Source: Phoronis australis (taxonomy: Eukaryota; Phoronida; Phoronidae). Taken from it: 64,000 bases of DNA. Made by a program: the position numbers and the translations under genes. The stretch spans positions 1,167,788-1,231,787 of the forward strand of contig NMRA01000027.1 in the NCBI GenBank assembly GCA_002633005.1. The letters are read 5' to 3'. A model generated the notes under the pieces. It ran no database searches and had not been told where the DNA came from. It saw nothing but the letters and a program-made list of their open reading frames with translations. Below are positions 26,057 to 37,380 of the stretch, piece by piece; position 1 is the stretch's first letter; every line of letters begins with the position of its first letter.

Positions 26057-26131
26057 GTCCAGTTTGATTCGAACCTTCGACCTCATGAGCTGGAGACAGA
26101 CACTGACACCACTGTAGGCCACACTGCCTCC
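26057..26131 (-). mobile_element. tRNA-derived SINE-like or tRNA pseudogene segment
   Basis: On the minus strand, TGGCCTACAGTGGT (26108-26121) resembles a polymerase III A box and GGTTCGAATC (26066-26075) a B box, at tRNA-like spacing. The flanks of the T loop do not pair well, so it is not a convincing functional tRNA. A tRNA-derived SINE or decayed tRNA is more likely. The non-tRNA part may extend to about 25985. Confidence 0.5.
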
Positions 26132-26613
26132 TCCTTATTGTGTAAGATATAATCTTCATACATGCCATTTGTGTATGGAGACTAACTCATACCATGGCTG
26201 ATTTGCAATTATTTCTAGAGACTGGTTTTTGTAGGCAACTGGGAACAATATCCTAGTATGAAAGGTGAAGAAAATCTCGTTGCCTTTTGTGCTGTGTTTC
26301 AACTTGTGGTTGGCATTTCAATGCGTATCTATTCATTTTTCTGATATTTTCGTCCAGCAATAATTTCACGAATACTAGAAGCAGTGTGTCTGTTCAGTGT
26401 ATCTCTTGTTTAAATCAAGATACCGGTAAAGCAGACCCAGCACTCTGTCTGTTCAAATATGTCAAGTTGTCAGTTGTTCAAATTTGTGAATTCATGGACT
26501 TCGGTTTCTCAGTTTACTAAACTAACAACCATTCATGTTGTCCTTGAGAACTGAAGCATCCAGTTGCCCTTGTGTTTATCATGTGGTAAACCTTTTTTTA
26601 ATGTTTCTTTCTG

Positions 26614-26766
26614 TATACCAGTGCTGTAGTGGAGTATAGGCGCACGTAGGCGCAGCCAACCACCTTTTGGCATTTAACGTAGCGCCTAATCACCGTAAGT
26701 TACATTCAGTACTCAAGGTGGTGCGGTGGGTTTTAGGCGCCTTATTTTCAACACTGCTGTATATAT
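26614..26766. mobile_element. Small foldback element
   Basis: Several GGCGCC/AGGCGC and CCACCTT/AAGGTGG blocks face each other across about 100 bp: left AGGCGCAGCCAACCACCTT near 26648, right AAGGTGGTGCGGTGGG near 26715 followed by TTAGGCGCC. The outer ends, TATACCAGTGCTGTA and AACACTGCTGTATA, are also inversely related. It looks like a MITE-like hairpin. Confidence 0.4.
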
Positions 26767-28150
26767 GTTTAATCGTTCATCAGACTTCTGCCTTACCCTA
26801 GTTATCGGATATGTGTGTGGAGGCTCTACTTAAAAATGGAGTAAGTTGTAATAGTGCGAGTTGTTCTAGGGTAGGCTGTGTGTGGATGGGACTTTAGATT
26901 GTTATCCCTGTTGGAGACTTAATGTTGGTACTTCTGATTCCCACTGTGTTCTTAAACAGTAAAATCTATAAGGTGTAATAAGGCTCTCAACTTTTTTTTA
27001 AGATCTACACCATACCTATGGCCAGACAATGATTTTTAGAAATTCTGGGCATTCTGAACAATGTTAAAAGTCTTTCGAAGAATGAAGATCAAGTTTGGCA
27101 GTTATTTGTATCTGAAATTGGTGAGATTTTATGGTGAAGAATTATAGCAATCATCTGTTCATCTACCTTTAGTCTAAGATTTTTTAACTGTGGTGTCATA
27201 CATTGTACTAATAGTGTACTTTATGGACACTTTCCAGGCTTTGGTACACCATCAAAGTTTTGATTCCGGGTATCACTGATAAAGTGTCTGAGATATTTGA
27301 GTAGGCTTTGGTCTTCGAATTAGATGGAGGGTTCAGTACACTTCTTTGTGTGGTCTGTGCCAACAAGCAGGGCAGTGCAGTCTGGGTTCAACAAACTTCA
27401 GGTGCAACCCCCTGTTACATGTCAACTTCTCCACACATAACAAAAGACTGCAAGTTATGCTTAGCAGTGTTAACCACAGGACTTGGTAACCTGTGTAGAA
27501 CATTCTAGGTGTGTTGGGAAAACTGGGTTATGAATTTTGTAGGCATTTGAGTACGTTATGTTGTGATGGGGGAATTCTGGGAAACTAGAGCTATCTGCTG
27601 GTGTTACAATGGTGCCAGATTCGACCAACATTTCTATTTAAGTCAGCTCCAGCTTGGAGCCATGATATATAGGTCTCTAGTATGGTGTAACTAAATTTCA
27701 ATTATTAAAGCTACTCTAAACCGTGTCTGGGTGTTAAAAAACGTTAAGTTAACAAATGTAAAAGAAATGCTGTCATGTTCTTATCTTTTATTTGAATAGA
27801 AATTTGTTGCAATTAATCACCTGAGAATTCCCCTTATGGCCATGGCTAGATGGGTCTGAAAGCAACCCACCTGTGGTGAGTATCGTTTATGGTTTTGGGT
27901 TGTGCATCTTTAAGCCATGCAATGCTGGTAATTTGTTTCACATACATACCATGTGGTAAATGGGTAGGTAGGGTACATTATGGGGTCATTTTCTGTATCT
28001 TACTACAACCTCACCACCTATAAGCAATTTATTTTGGTGATTAATGAAATTGATTGGGATTGACAGAACTCCATAGCATGTTGTACACTTTTTCTGTGGG
28101 TTACGTCTGATTTCTGATCAGCTCGGATGATGATTGTGCCCCTGTTCTGG
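26767..28150 (+). other. Intron 1: nothing recognised
   Basis: Non-coding, AT-rich; no splice-flanked open frame. Confidence 0.45.
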
Positions 28151-28154
28151 TTGT

Positions 28155-28575
28155 ACTCTACAGTCCCGTTTAGACATCAAATTTTGGCCCGGCACAACTG
28201 ACACGGAGCAAACTGATCGGTGTCAAGCAGCTGTTTACACACACAACTCACTAACTGTGGCGAGACGGTAGTTGTAGGCTAGGGAGGAGAACGCACATGC
28301 GCAGGTTTACAAATGGTGGGAGTTGCTGGTCATTACACAAGCACAGTAGAGATGACCCTTTCCTCCTTGCCTCAGTTTCGCGTTTAGACGTATAATTGAC
28401 ACGGAGCAATATGATCGAGCGCAAATTGTTCTACCTCACAAACGGATGGCAAAAGTTGTCACCGTGGTGTCAGTTGCTCCTGGTCAGCCCCGTTTATACT
28501 CATACTTGCGCTAGAACATCTTGTCATGTGTCAGCTGATCCGTGTCAACTTTTGCAGTGTAAATGGCACTAATAC
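28155..28575. repeat. Dispersed-repeat-like segment with repeated TGACACGGA motifs
   Basis: TGACACGGAGCAA occurs near 28199 and 28398. An inverted, related form (GATCCGTGTCAA) lies near 28539, together with CCGTTTAGAC/CGTTTAGACG/CCCGTTTATAC boundary-like blocks. This suggests a nested or composite transposon remnant. Confidence 0.4.
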
Positions 28576-30868
28576 CATGTTATGAATATTGCCTTAACAC
28601 AGGTTACCCCTATCCTCCAGCAGTAGCATTACCTTATCCTTTGTGTTTTCAAAAGCTTATTTAGTGAAAATAACTGGGTACAGACTATGTCATAGCAGTG
28701 AAAAAGCTGATTACTATTCAGTTCATAACATTTGGCCTATACAACAGTTGTCTATGAATATAATCAGACAAATTCAGCTCCTATTGTTGGATGAACTGGG
28801 CAGGTGTTTATGACTACAATCAGATACTTATAGGTTTGAACCTGAAGGGTAAACAATCTGATTGAGACTTCTGGGCTACAAATGTAGTTTGCACCTAAAG
28901 CATTTGTTTTTTGCATAAGTAGCTTGACAAAACCTTTACTGAACGCTTAGGTTACAGGTTTTTTATGTCCACCCCATCCCCCTCTCCCATGGCATTAAGC
29001 AAATCTTACGGTAACAGGATTTGCACACAAGTGCGCGAAAAAGCATGCTCTGTTTATCCCCGAAGTATCCAGCGAAGTCTTCAGTACTGATAATGAGAGG
29101 CTTGATGGGCTGTCACGGATTGAAGTGAGCTTAAGTCGCTATTTATTGGGCCTGACTGAATGTGTTAGATGAGATAATTGCGGACGTAAACCAACACACC
29201 GTTTAGCGTACAAGTTTTAAAGTACAAAAACGAACTGTAAGTAAGGCAAACGGCCAACATATAACTGTTTTTAAAATTGAAAAGTAAATAGTAGCCGTCT
29301 TTGAATTTTTATAATCGGTGCGTTATAAGAGAAATTGGAAAATAGGTTTTCTTCGGCACTGTGGCTAATTATGAGCCACGAACATTACTAAATTTGTGAA
29401 TAGATTAGGACGGGTTATAAGTCGCAGTCAGGCTCAGACTCGCCTAAGCGGTGGGGTAAAAAAACTCCAAATGTTAGTGTAGGATTTTTCTAAAGAGGCC
29501 ATTTACATGATATACTGTTCACAACCCCTCAAGTCTTTAGTATACTGTTCGATATCATTTTCATCCTAAAATTGTGAAGACTGCAAAGCAGATTGCTCTT
29601 GACTTTTCATAACCTAAGCTAAATTATGTTGCGCTCAGTCAACCTTGAGTTTTTTATACTCTTATCTTTCAAACACAAGCCAATATAAGCTCATAAAACT
29701 GTCTGGGCTGGTAAAGCAGTCTATATGGGCTGTGTTTGTCTTGTCCTAGAGGGACAGTTGCGCCTGGTGTTGTGTTCACCCTTCATCAGCCACTTACAAA
29801 GCCAGTGACCCAGAACTGACCTGTCATCAAACAATGCCATCAAGAAGGTTGTCATCACAGGCATTAGCTCAGTTTGACTACTGACTGCTTGGACCTGCTG
29901 CGATTGTTGACATTTTCGTTTCTCTTTTGGGTAAGTTTGGTATGGGTATCAAATGAAAAAAATAATCGAGCTACGGCAGTTTTGTTTCATTGAGCGATCT
30001 AGGTCTGGTTAGCTTCAGTAAAATCTCACCAGTTTTGAACCAAATAAGTGACATAGCTAGTCTTCTTTTCATTTTCAATAGACTTGTAATTGTTGAGAAT
30101 GCATTCAAGTCACCAAATCATTGTCTGATGGCAGGTAAGGTGGATAACAAGATGAAGCATTTATTCTGTATATACTTATCTTTTATGAATAAACTGAAAA
30201 GTTGACATTTCACTAATATGCCATAATGTCTTTTAAATTGACAATCAACTTGTGCATCAATTCTCTCATGGACAACTTGCAATTGAGCAATGTTGTATCC
30301 ACTGAACAAACTTGTTTCTGGTGTCATAAGGCAGGTGATAGGCATGAAGTCACTTTGTGCATACATTAACTGGAGGGAACTAAACGTTCGTACAAACTTG
30401 GCATTGCACATACATAGCTGCTTTACTTCATCTGTTAACGCAGGGAATTGCCCTAGGGTAAAATTGGTTGTGGATGGTTGTACTACTAGCTTTGAAGAAG
30501 TGTTGTAGGTCTTACAATTGTTGTCGAGTTCAACTTTGGTCACACATTCATTTGTTCCTGGTTATTTTGTCTCTGAGATAACTAGTCATGGATAGCTACC
30601 CGTCAGGACCCAGGCATGGATTCAGTACTGGAGGGGGGAGGGGGCTGTGTGTTACAGTCTTGGTTGGGTGTAGTGCCCTTCCTATGCAGAAATAGCTGTT
30701 CGAGCAGGACCTCCATGCCCCTGAACCTGAATCTGGATCTACTCCTGGACTGTGTAGATTGAAAGGTAGATTGTGCATTGGTTAGACAGCCTCAACTTTC
30801 ATAGTAACTTAACACTGATATGAGCTAAGCATCGATGTAAACTGCGAAGTTAATTGAATTGTTCATAC
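28576..30868 (+). other. Intron 1: nothing recognised
   Basis: Non-coding. Open frames up to 141 codons on the minus strand (30118-30543) lack recognisable content. Confidence 0.45.
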
Positions 30869-32689
30869 CAGCATCCGTAGTTTACGGAATAGAAGTAAAC
30901 GATAGATGACGCTGTCATCATTGAAGTAATCGTAAGGTAGCGCTGATGCATCCCATGTGTGCTAAGATTTTTTATGTGACAATTTGAGAACATTCATTAC
31001 GTGTGCTGATTGACATAAAACTTACTTCTTATTCAACTGGTGATTATTGGAGCAAAATATAAACTACTATTAGGGATGATACTGCCCTTTAATTGTTGAC
31101 GATAGCAGTCTGTGGCCCATGGCAATAACTTCGATGAGAATGGAGTTGAGTGTTCATATCACACCATTGCATGGATGCACTGTTGTTATATCCAACTGTT
31201 TACTGCTAAGTGCCACTGTTAATTTTGATCTGGGACTCGAGTTTACCTTCATACTGACTGCAACTCCCCAAAACATCAACAAGTTGACTGACGAGAGGTA
31301 CTTTTAACTGGCAGGTAGTTAACACCTGGTTACATTGTAGCCACTGGGCAAGGAAATTCCAGACAAACTGACCTTGCTTTGTGTGCAAATGTGTCTGCCA
31401 TCTGTGAGCAGCTCATTAAAATCACTTCCATTTCAAATGAATTTGAATTCGAAATTTAAATATGATTATAAATGCAAGTTTGGTCTGTTGATCAAAGCAT
31501 TCTCTTCCTTGTGTCTTGTTGGACTATGGACTATAACTGATCACCTGTCCCTTGACTTGGTAATCCTCATTGGATTGACTGAGGCTCTTGTGATGGTTTT
31601 GAGGGTTGTGCTAGGTTCAATTAATAATATGCAGGCTGCCCTACACACTTGAGTGGACTTTGAAAGGTTGGTTTCTTATTTTTTTTACTGATAACTGATG
31701 CGGAGTCAGCTAGGTTTTCTGCAAGTTATCCTCTTCCTCTCAAAAAATATTTTGACCGAAATTAGTGAAGGAAGTCTTTTGGTTTCGTGAACTATTGCTT
31801 GTCTGCGTCGGTAACTTTGCTTCTAAATTTCCTACATTGCTGAGTTGCTTAAAACTTTAATATTTTGTCTCCTGAATAACTATCGATTGTTCCACTGATT
31901 GCGTCAAGTACGTTATTCGACAATGGCAGTGTCGCTTGGTCATGTGATGCCTTTGTTAACCAGGGTACTGAAATTCTTCAGTTTGTCGCACGATATGCCG
32001 GGCAATTATTTTGTCAAATTTCGCAAAAATTAGTATAAAAAAACTTGACGTCAAAAAACAATATTTATTGAAACATCGATGGTTTGCAGCAAGATTATCA
32101 GGCTATGAAGAATAGAAAAATGACAGGTTTGTCAATTACTGTTGTGCGAAATAAGCAAAGAATTGTTGTGTAGCTGTTTATGCAACCGGGCCTAGGTTCA
32201 CAAATTTTAAGTGTTTACTGTTCATTGTAATTCATGTATGTAGGATTTTAACTGGCTGTTGTGACTTTGGGCAGTTTTTCAAGTGCAGTTACATTAATAT
32301 GTAGAACCCTTCTAAATTTTGACTGCTTGGAAGTTAGTATGCCTGGTGGATATATCCCCATGATGATCTGTCTCCCAGTATCCATGTTTTTGAAATTATA
32401 TACCGACTGATTGGTCACATCTCCAATGTTTACTCCAGAGAGGGCGTACCAGTCTGCGGTAAAATGTTATCAGTTTAGGACATAATACGGCAGGGGTGTG
32501 AAATTTTATTTTGTTATTTTTTCAGTGAAAGATGTACAGTACCAAATTGAATGCTTTTCCAAGTTCATTGTTTTGCACCACAGCTGCCATCAAACGAGTT
32601 ACGAACATTCTTGGGCTTCACAACAATGTCAGAATACCTTGGAAATGAATAAAAATATAATTTTTGGCAAGGAAGATTTTATCGTAATA
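30869..32689. repeat. Tandem near-identical segment, copy A (1821 bp)
   Basis: Nearly identical to 32691-34519, with scattered substitutions and small indels. Copy A ends at the base before the n at 32690. As at 10871, this looks like two overlapping contig ends or alleles placed side by side. Confidence 0.9.
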
Positions 32690-32690
32690 N
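32690..32690. other. Single-base gap at duplication junction
   Basis: The n lies exactly between copies A and B of the 1.8-kb segment. Confidence 0.9.
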
Positions 32691-34519
32691 CAGCATCCGT
32701 AGTTTACGGAATAGAAGTAAACGATAGATGACGCTGTCATCATTGAAGTAATCGTAAGGTAGCGCTGATGCATCCCATGTGTGCTAAGATTTTTTATGTG
32801 ACAATTTGAGAACATTTACGTGTGCTGATTGACATAAAACTTACTTCTTATTCAATTGGTGATTATTGGAGCAAAATATAAACTACTATTAGGGATGATA
32901 CTGCCCTTTAATATTGTTGACGATAGCAGTCTGTGGCCCATGGCAATAACTTCTATGAGAATGGAGTTGATTGGTCATATCACACCATAGCATGGATGCA
33001 CTGTTGTTTTATCCAAGTGTTTACTGCTAAGTGCCACTGTTAATTTTGATCTAGGACTGGAGTTTACCTTCATACTGACTGCAACTCCCCAAAACATCAA
33101 CAAGTTGACTGACGAGAGGTACTTTTAACTGGCAGGTAGTTAACACCTGGTTATATTGTAGCCACTGGGCAAGGAAATTCCAGAGAAACTGACCTTGCTT
33201 TGTGCACAAATGTGTCTGCCATCTGTGAGCAGCTCATTAAAATCACTTCCATTTCAAATGAATTTGAATTTGAAATTTAAATATGATTATAAATGCAAGT
33301 TTGGTCTGTTGATCAAAGTATTCTCTTCCTTGTGTATTTTTGGACTATGGACTATAACTGATCACCTGTCCCTTGACTTGGTAATCCTCAATGGATTGAC
33401 TGAGGCTCTTGTGATGGTTTTGAGGGTTGTGCTAGATTCAATTAATAATATGCAGGCTGCCCTACACACTTGAGTGGATTTTGAAAGGTTGGTTTCTTAT
33501 TTTTTTTTACTGATAACTGATGCGGAGTCAAGTAGGTTTTCTGCAAGTTATCCTCTTCCTCTCAAAAAATATTTTGACCGAAATTAGTGAAGGAAGTCTT
33601 TTGGTTTCGTGAACTATTGCTTGTCTGCGTCGGTAAGTTTGCTTCTAAATTTCCTACATTGCTGAGTTGCTAAAAACTTTAATATTTTGTCGCCTGAATA
33701 ACTATCGATTGTTCCACGGGTTGCGTCAAGTACGTTGTTCGACAATGGCAGTGTCGCTTGGTCAGTGATGCCTTTGTTATCCAGGGTACTGAAATTCTTC
33801 AGTTTGTCGCACGATATGCCGGGCAATTATTTTGTCAAATTTCGCAAAAATTAGTACTAAAAAACTTGACGTCAAAAAACAATATTTATTGAAACATCGA
33901 TGGTTTGCAGCAAGATTATCAGGCTATGAAAAATAGAAAAATGACAGGTTTGTCAATTACTGTTGTGCGAAATAAGCAAAGAATTGTTGTGTAACTGTTT
34001 ATGCAACCGGGCCTAGGTGCACAAATATTAAGTGTTTACTGTTCATTGTAATTCATGTATGTAGGATTTTAACTCGCTGTTGTGACTTTGGGCAGTTTTT
34101 CAAGTGCAGTTACATTAATATGTAGAACCCTTCTAAATTTTGACTGCTTGGAAGTTAGTATGCCTGGTGGATTTATCCCCATGATGATCTGTCTCCCAGT
34201 ATCCATGTTTTTGAAATTATATACTGACTGATTGGTCACATCTCCAATGTTTACTCCAGAGAGGGCGTACCAGTCTGCGGTAAAATGTTATCAGTTTAGC
34301 CGGGACATACGGTAATACGGCAGGGTTGTGAAATTTTATTTTGTTATTTTTTCAGTGAAAGATGTACAGTACCAAATTGAATGCTTTTCCAAGTTCATTG
34401 TTTTGCACCACAGCTGCCATCAAACGAGTTACGAACATTCTTGGGCTTCACAACAATGTCAGAATACCTTGGAAATGAATAAAAATATAATTTTTGGCAA
34501 GGAAGATTTTATCGTAATA
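32691..34519. repeat. Tandem near-identical segment, copy B (1829 bp)
   Basis: Second copy of 30869-32689, with a net 8-bp insertion near 34299-34316 among other changes. An open frame of 92 codons exists in both copies, but all codon differences I found between them change the amino acid, so it is not under protein selection. Confidence 0.9.
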
Positions 34520-36814
34520 GCTTGTTTGCGGTCTATATCCTGTTTATACTCACTTGAACCCAGGATTGTCATATATAGAGCCATGAACATGTCACATTAC
34601 ATGTTTACCAATGACCACTCAGTATTGTTGAGACCATTGTCAGCTTCGGATTTGTCTAGCACTCAAACATAATGTACTTGGGTACAGGTAACAGTATGAA
34701 TCATCAGTGTCAGGTGTAAGTGAATGAGTTCTTTTTTCAAGGTATTGTCATGTTTGTACTTGGTGTGAGGTATTGTTAAAAATAAAGTTGGTGGATATAA
34801 CAATTTTTAATTGAATGTTTATTTACTGATACCAACACCATTGTCTTTATACTTGTTTCACAGGCTTTGTCATAATGAATGTGAAAGTTGCATTTTTAAA
34901 GCCCTGCATGCCAAAGTAGAGCACTTGACTATAAAAAATCCTTTACAACGTGTTGGAGAACCGTACATAAATTACAATATTTGAAAGTTTCATTTAATTT
35001 TGACTAGCCTTCTCTGAGATATCGTGTTCTAAAATTTGCCAAATTTGAACAGTTTTCTAGAATTTCACAGTTTCATGACAACTGTAATCTAAAGATGAAG
35101 AGCTGTGTCCTAGTCCTATCAATCAAGTGGTTAGTTTACACAACACATTGATACTACACTGATTACCTGTTGATTGTTCTATTGGTGTGTTTGCCTATCT
35201 TAAGTGGCTTGTTTTCATCAACTGATACAGTCTGTATGATCACCACCTACTTCTTATATTTCACTCCTGAATTGGGGACCAGTCTGGCAAATTGACTCTT
35301 GGCACCTCAGTCTCGGGGAAACGTCATTGTGGATGCCAGGCATTCAGCAAAAGCCAAGCACAGATTTGCAATTCATTTGAGAAAAATCCACTTACTGATA
35401 TAGGGAAGTTTGTAATTTGTTACCAGAGCGGGATCCTAAGCTGAAATTTGACGTACCTTCGGGAGGATTCAGGGCACTTGGTGCTGACTGTGGTATCTGC
35501 AACCTATTCACCAATTCAACTTACAGTTGCATTAAATACTGGGCATCATATGCAAACAAATGGCTAAACATTTGGATGCCAGACAATCAGCTTAGTATAG
35601 CAAGGACAAACATGTAAATCAAAAACAGGCAAACTAAGTGAGAATGGGTTTATGTTCAGTTGGTATCAGTATGTTTTCGTGGACAACATGGCCATCGTTC
35701 AGGAATCTTTCCTGAACTGATATACAGGGCACTCAGATTACCGAACTAGACGACAATAGTCAATGATTCTGTGATTTCGACATAGATACAATATTGTGTT
35801 CAAAAGGCTTGAAGTTTGATAACACAAAAGTGGAAAACATTATAACATGCAGGTCACTTAATTTGGTATACATTCAAGTGTTTGATTAGAGCAACCCCTT
35901 CCTGTCTCGTATCTGTAGCCACATGAACACAGAGTAATGACACAGTCATTCTTAAGCTTATCACCATGTTACAACCAGACTGGTTTGTCATTTGTAATTT
36001 TAATACAAATAAAGTTTCACTGACTTACAATGCAGACATAACTGATAGCTCTCCTTCATGGAGTGATACCAGAATCTCTGCTATTATAATTCTCACCATG
36101 GCAACTGTAGTTACAATTAGGAAAAATTAAATAGAGTGTAATTGAATACCTTTAGCATCACTTAAAAAAAAAAAGTGCAGGTGGTCTGATGTCATTTGCG
36201 GTGCATCAGACGTGCGCAGGCCTCATGGTTGGGCCCATTAGCATCACTTCCCTTTATAATTCTTTTTACTGAGGAAAAATTTGACTGAGAGAAAATTCAG
36301 CTGTTGTTGGTGCAGGACAGCACAGACATATTCAGACAAATGGTTAAAAGTTTGGTGCCATGTCACTTTCCTTGTGTAGTGTTTGATGTCAACTTCTGGT
36401 GGCAGCACGTGTACTTAGTCGGTATGTTTTATCTTTCAACTGCAAGTCCACACTGAGCTTGCATTTTCCAGTGTTATTAATGAAATTGTGAGTCAAGGGG
36501 ATTAGGGAGTTTTTCTGGAGTTGGAAACCAAGAGAATTGCCAGTATGAGTTTTGTTTTGGATTGTAAATACTTGGCTTGGGTGTGCAATATGTGCAAACA
36601 ATCGCTGAGTCTGGTAAGAAGTCCATAATTTTGGACATCTGACCCTCATTTTATATTTCTTTTGCAGATTCATTCCATTGTTTTAAAATACCACAGGGAT
36701 TCATTTCAACGAACTACTTTCATTTGTATCACAATTTCGGACATCCTCTCTAATACTTATACAAATAAACAATAGAATATTCAATGTCTGAAATTCAGTC
36801 AGTCATTATCACAT
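34520..36814 (+). other. Intron 1: no exon; one repeat fragment
   Basis: Non-coding. About 34890-35050 resembles the 3' half of the inverted-repeat family (blocks like TTTGAAAGTTTCATTTAATTTTGA and GAGATATCGTGTTC). Confidence 0.5.
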
Positions 36815-37380
36815 TTTTAGGTTTTTTAGACCTCATCAGAAAGTTTCTGCATTAAGCCAAATATATACAAAACTATAAATTTTAACTCAGTGAAAGTACG
36901 CATTTTCTAAAAGTACAAGCTTCTTTATAATTTGGCTTTTTGACTTTATGCCAGTCTGCCATAATTCAGGTCTTGTAATCGGGTGTTTTTAGTAAATTTA
37001 TCAAATCAGAGAGACACAGACTTAACAAAATTTGGTATCAAGATGAACAAACTTCATTTGATAAGAAATTTTAAGATGGAGTCTCAAAAACTATTACAAA
37101 TTTCTTAGTTATTTCATTTGTTTTATGCAACTTATTGTTTTTTGTGAAAATCATGAAAGTCCTCTTCTTATAGGCCATCTTGCAAAAGTGGGACATTTAA
37201 AAATAATTCCTACCAAAGTTTTGGAGAATTTTGCATAAATAATACCTGAAAGCTCCATAGGTAAATGACATTGTGTTTAATCATGGTAATGTTAAAGAGT
37301 TCTTTTAGAAGTAATTTGTTCGAGGACATGTTTTCAATTGGTTGATAATTTGTTAGACAAACTATCCCCATTTTGCCCTA
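36815..37380 (+). mobile_element. Diverged copy of the inverted-repeat element family
   Basis: Shares in order AAGCCAAATATATAC, GCATTTTCTAAAAGTAC, TTTTTGACTTTATGCC, AAATTTATCAAATC, AGTCTCAAAAACTA and AATTCCTACCAAAG with the copies at 49562, 60040 and 61415. The ends are not well defined. Confidence 0.5.

Noticed and set aside
31374-33473. 92-codon open frame present in both copies of the 1.8-kb duplication (31374-31652 and 33195-33473)
   Set aside because: The codon differences I found between the two copies all change the amino acid and none is silent, so there is no sign of protein selection.
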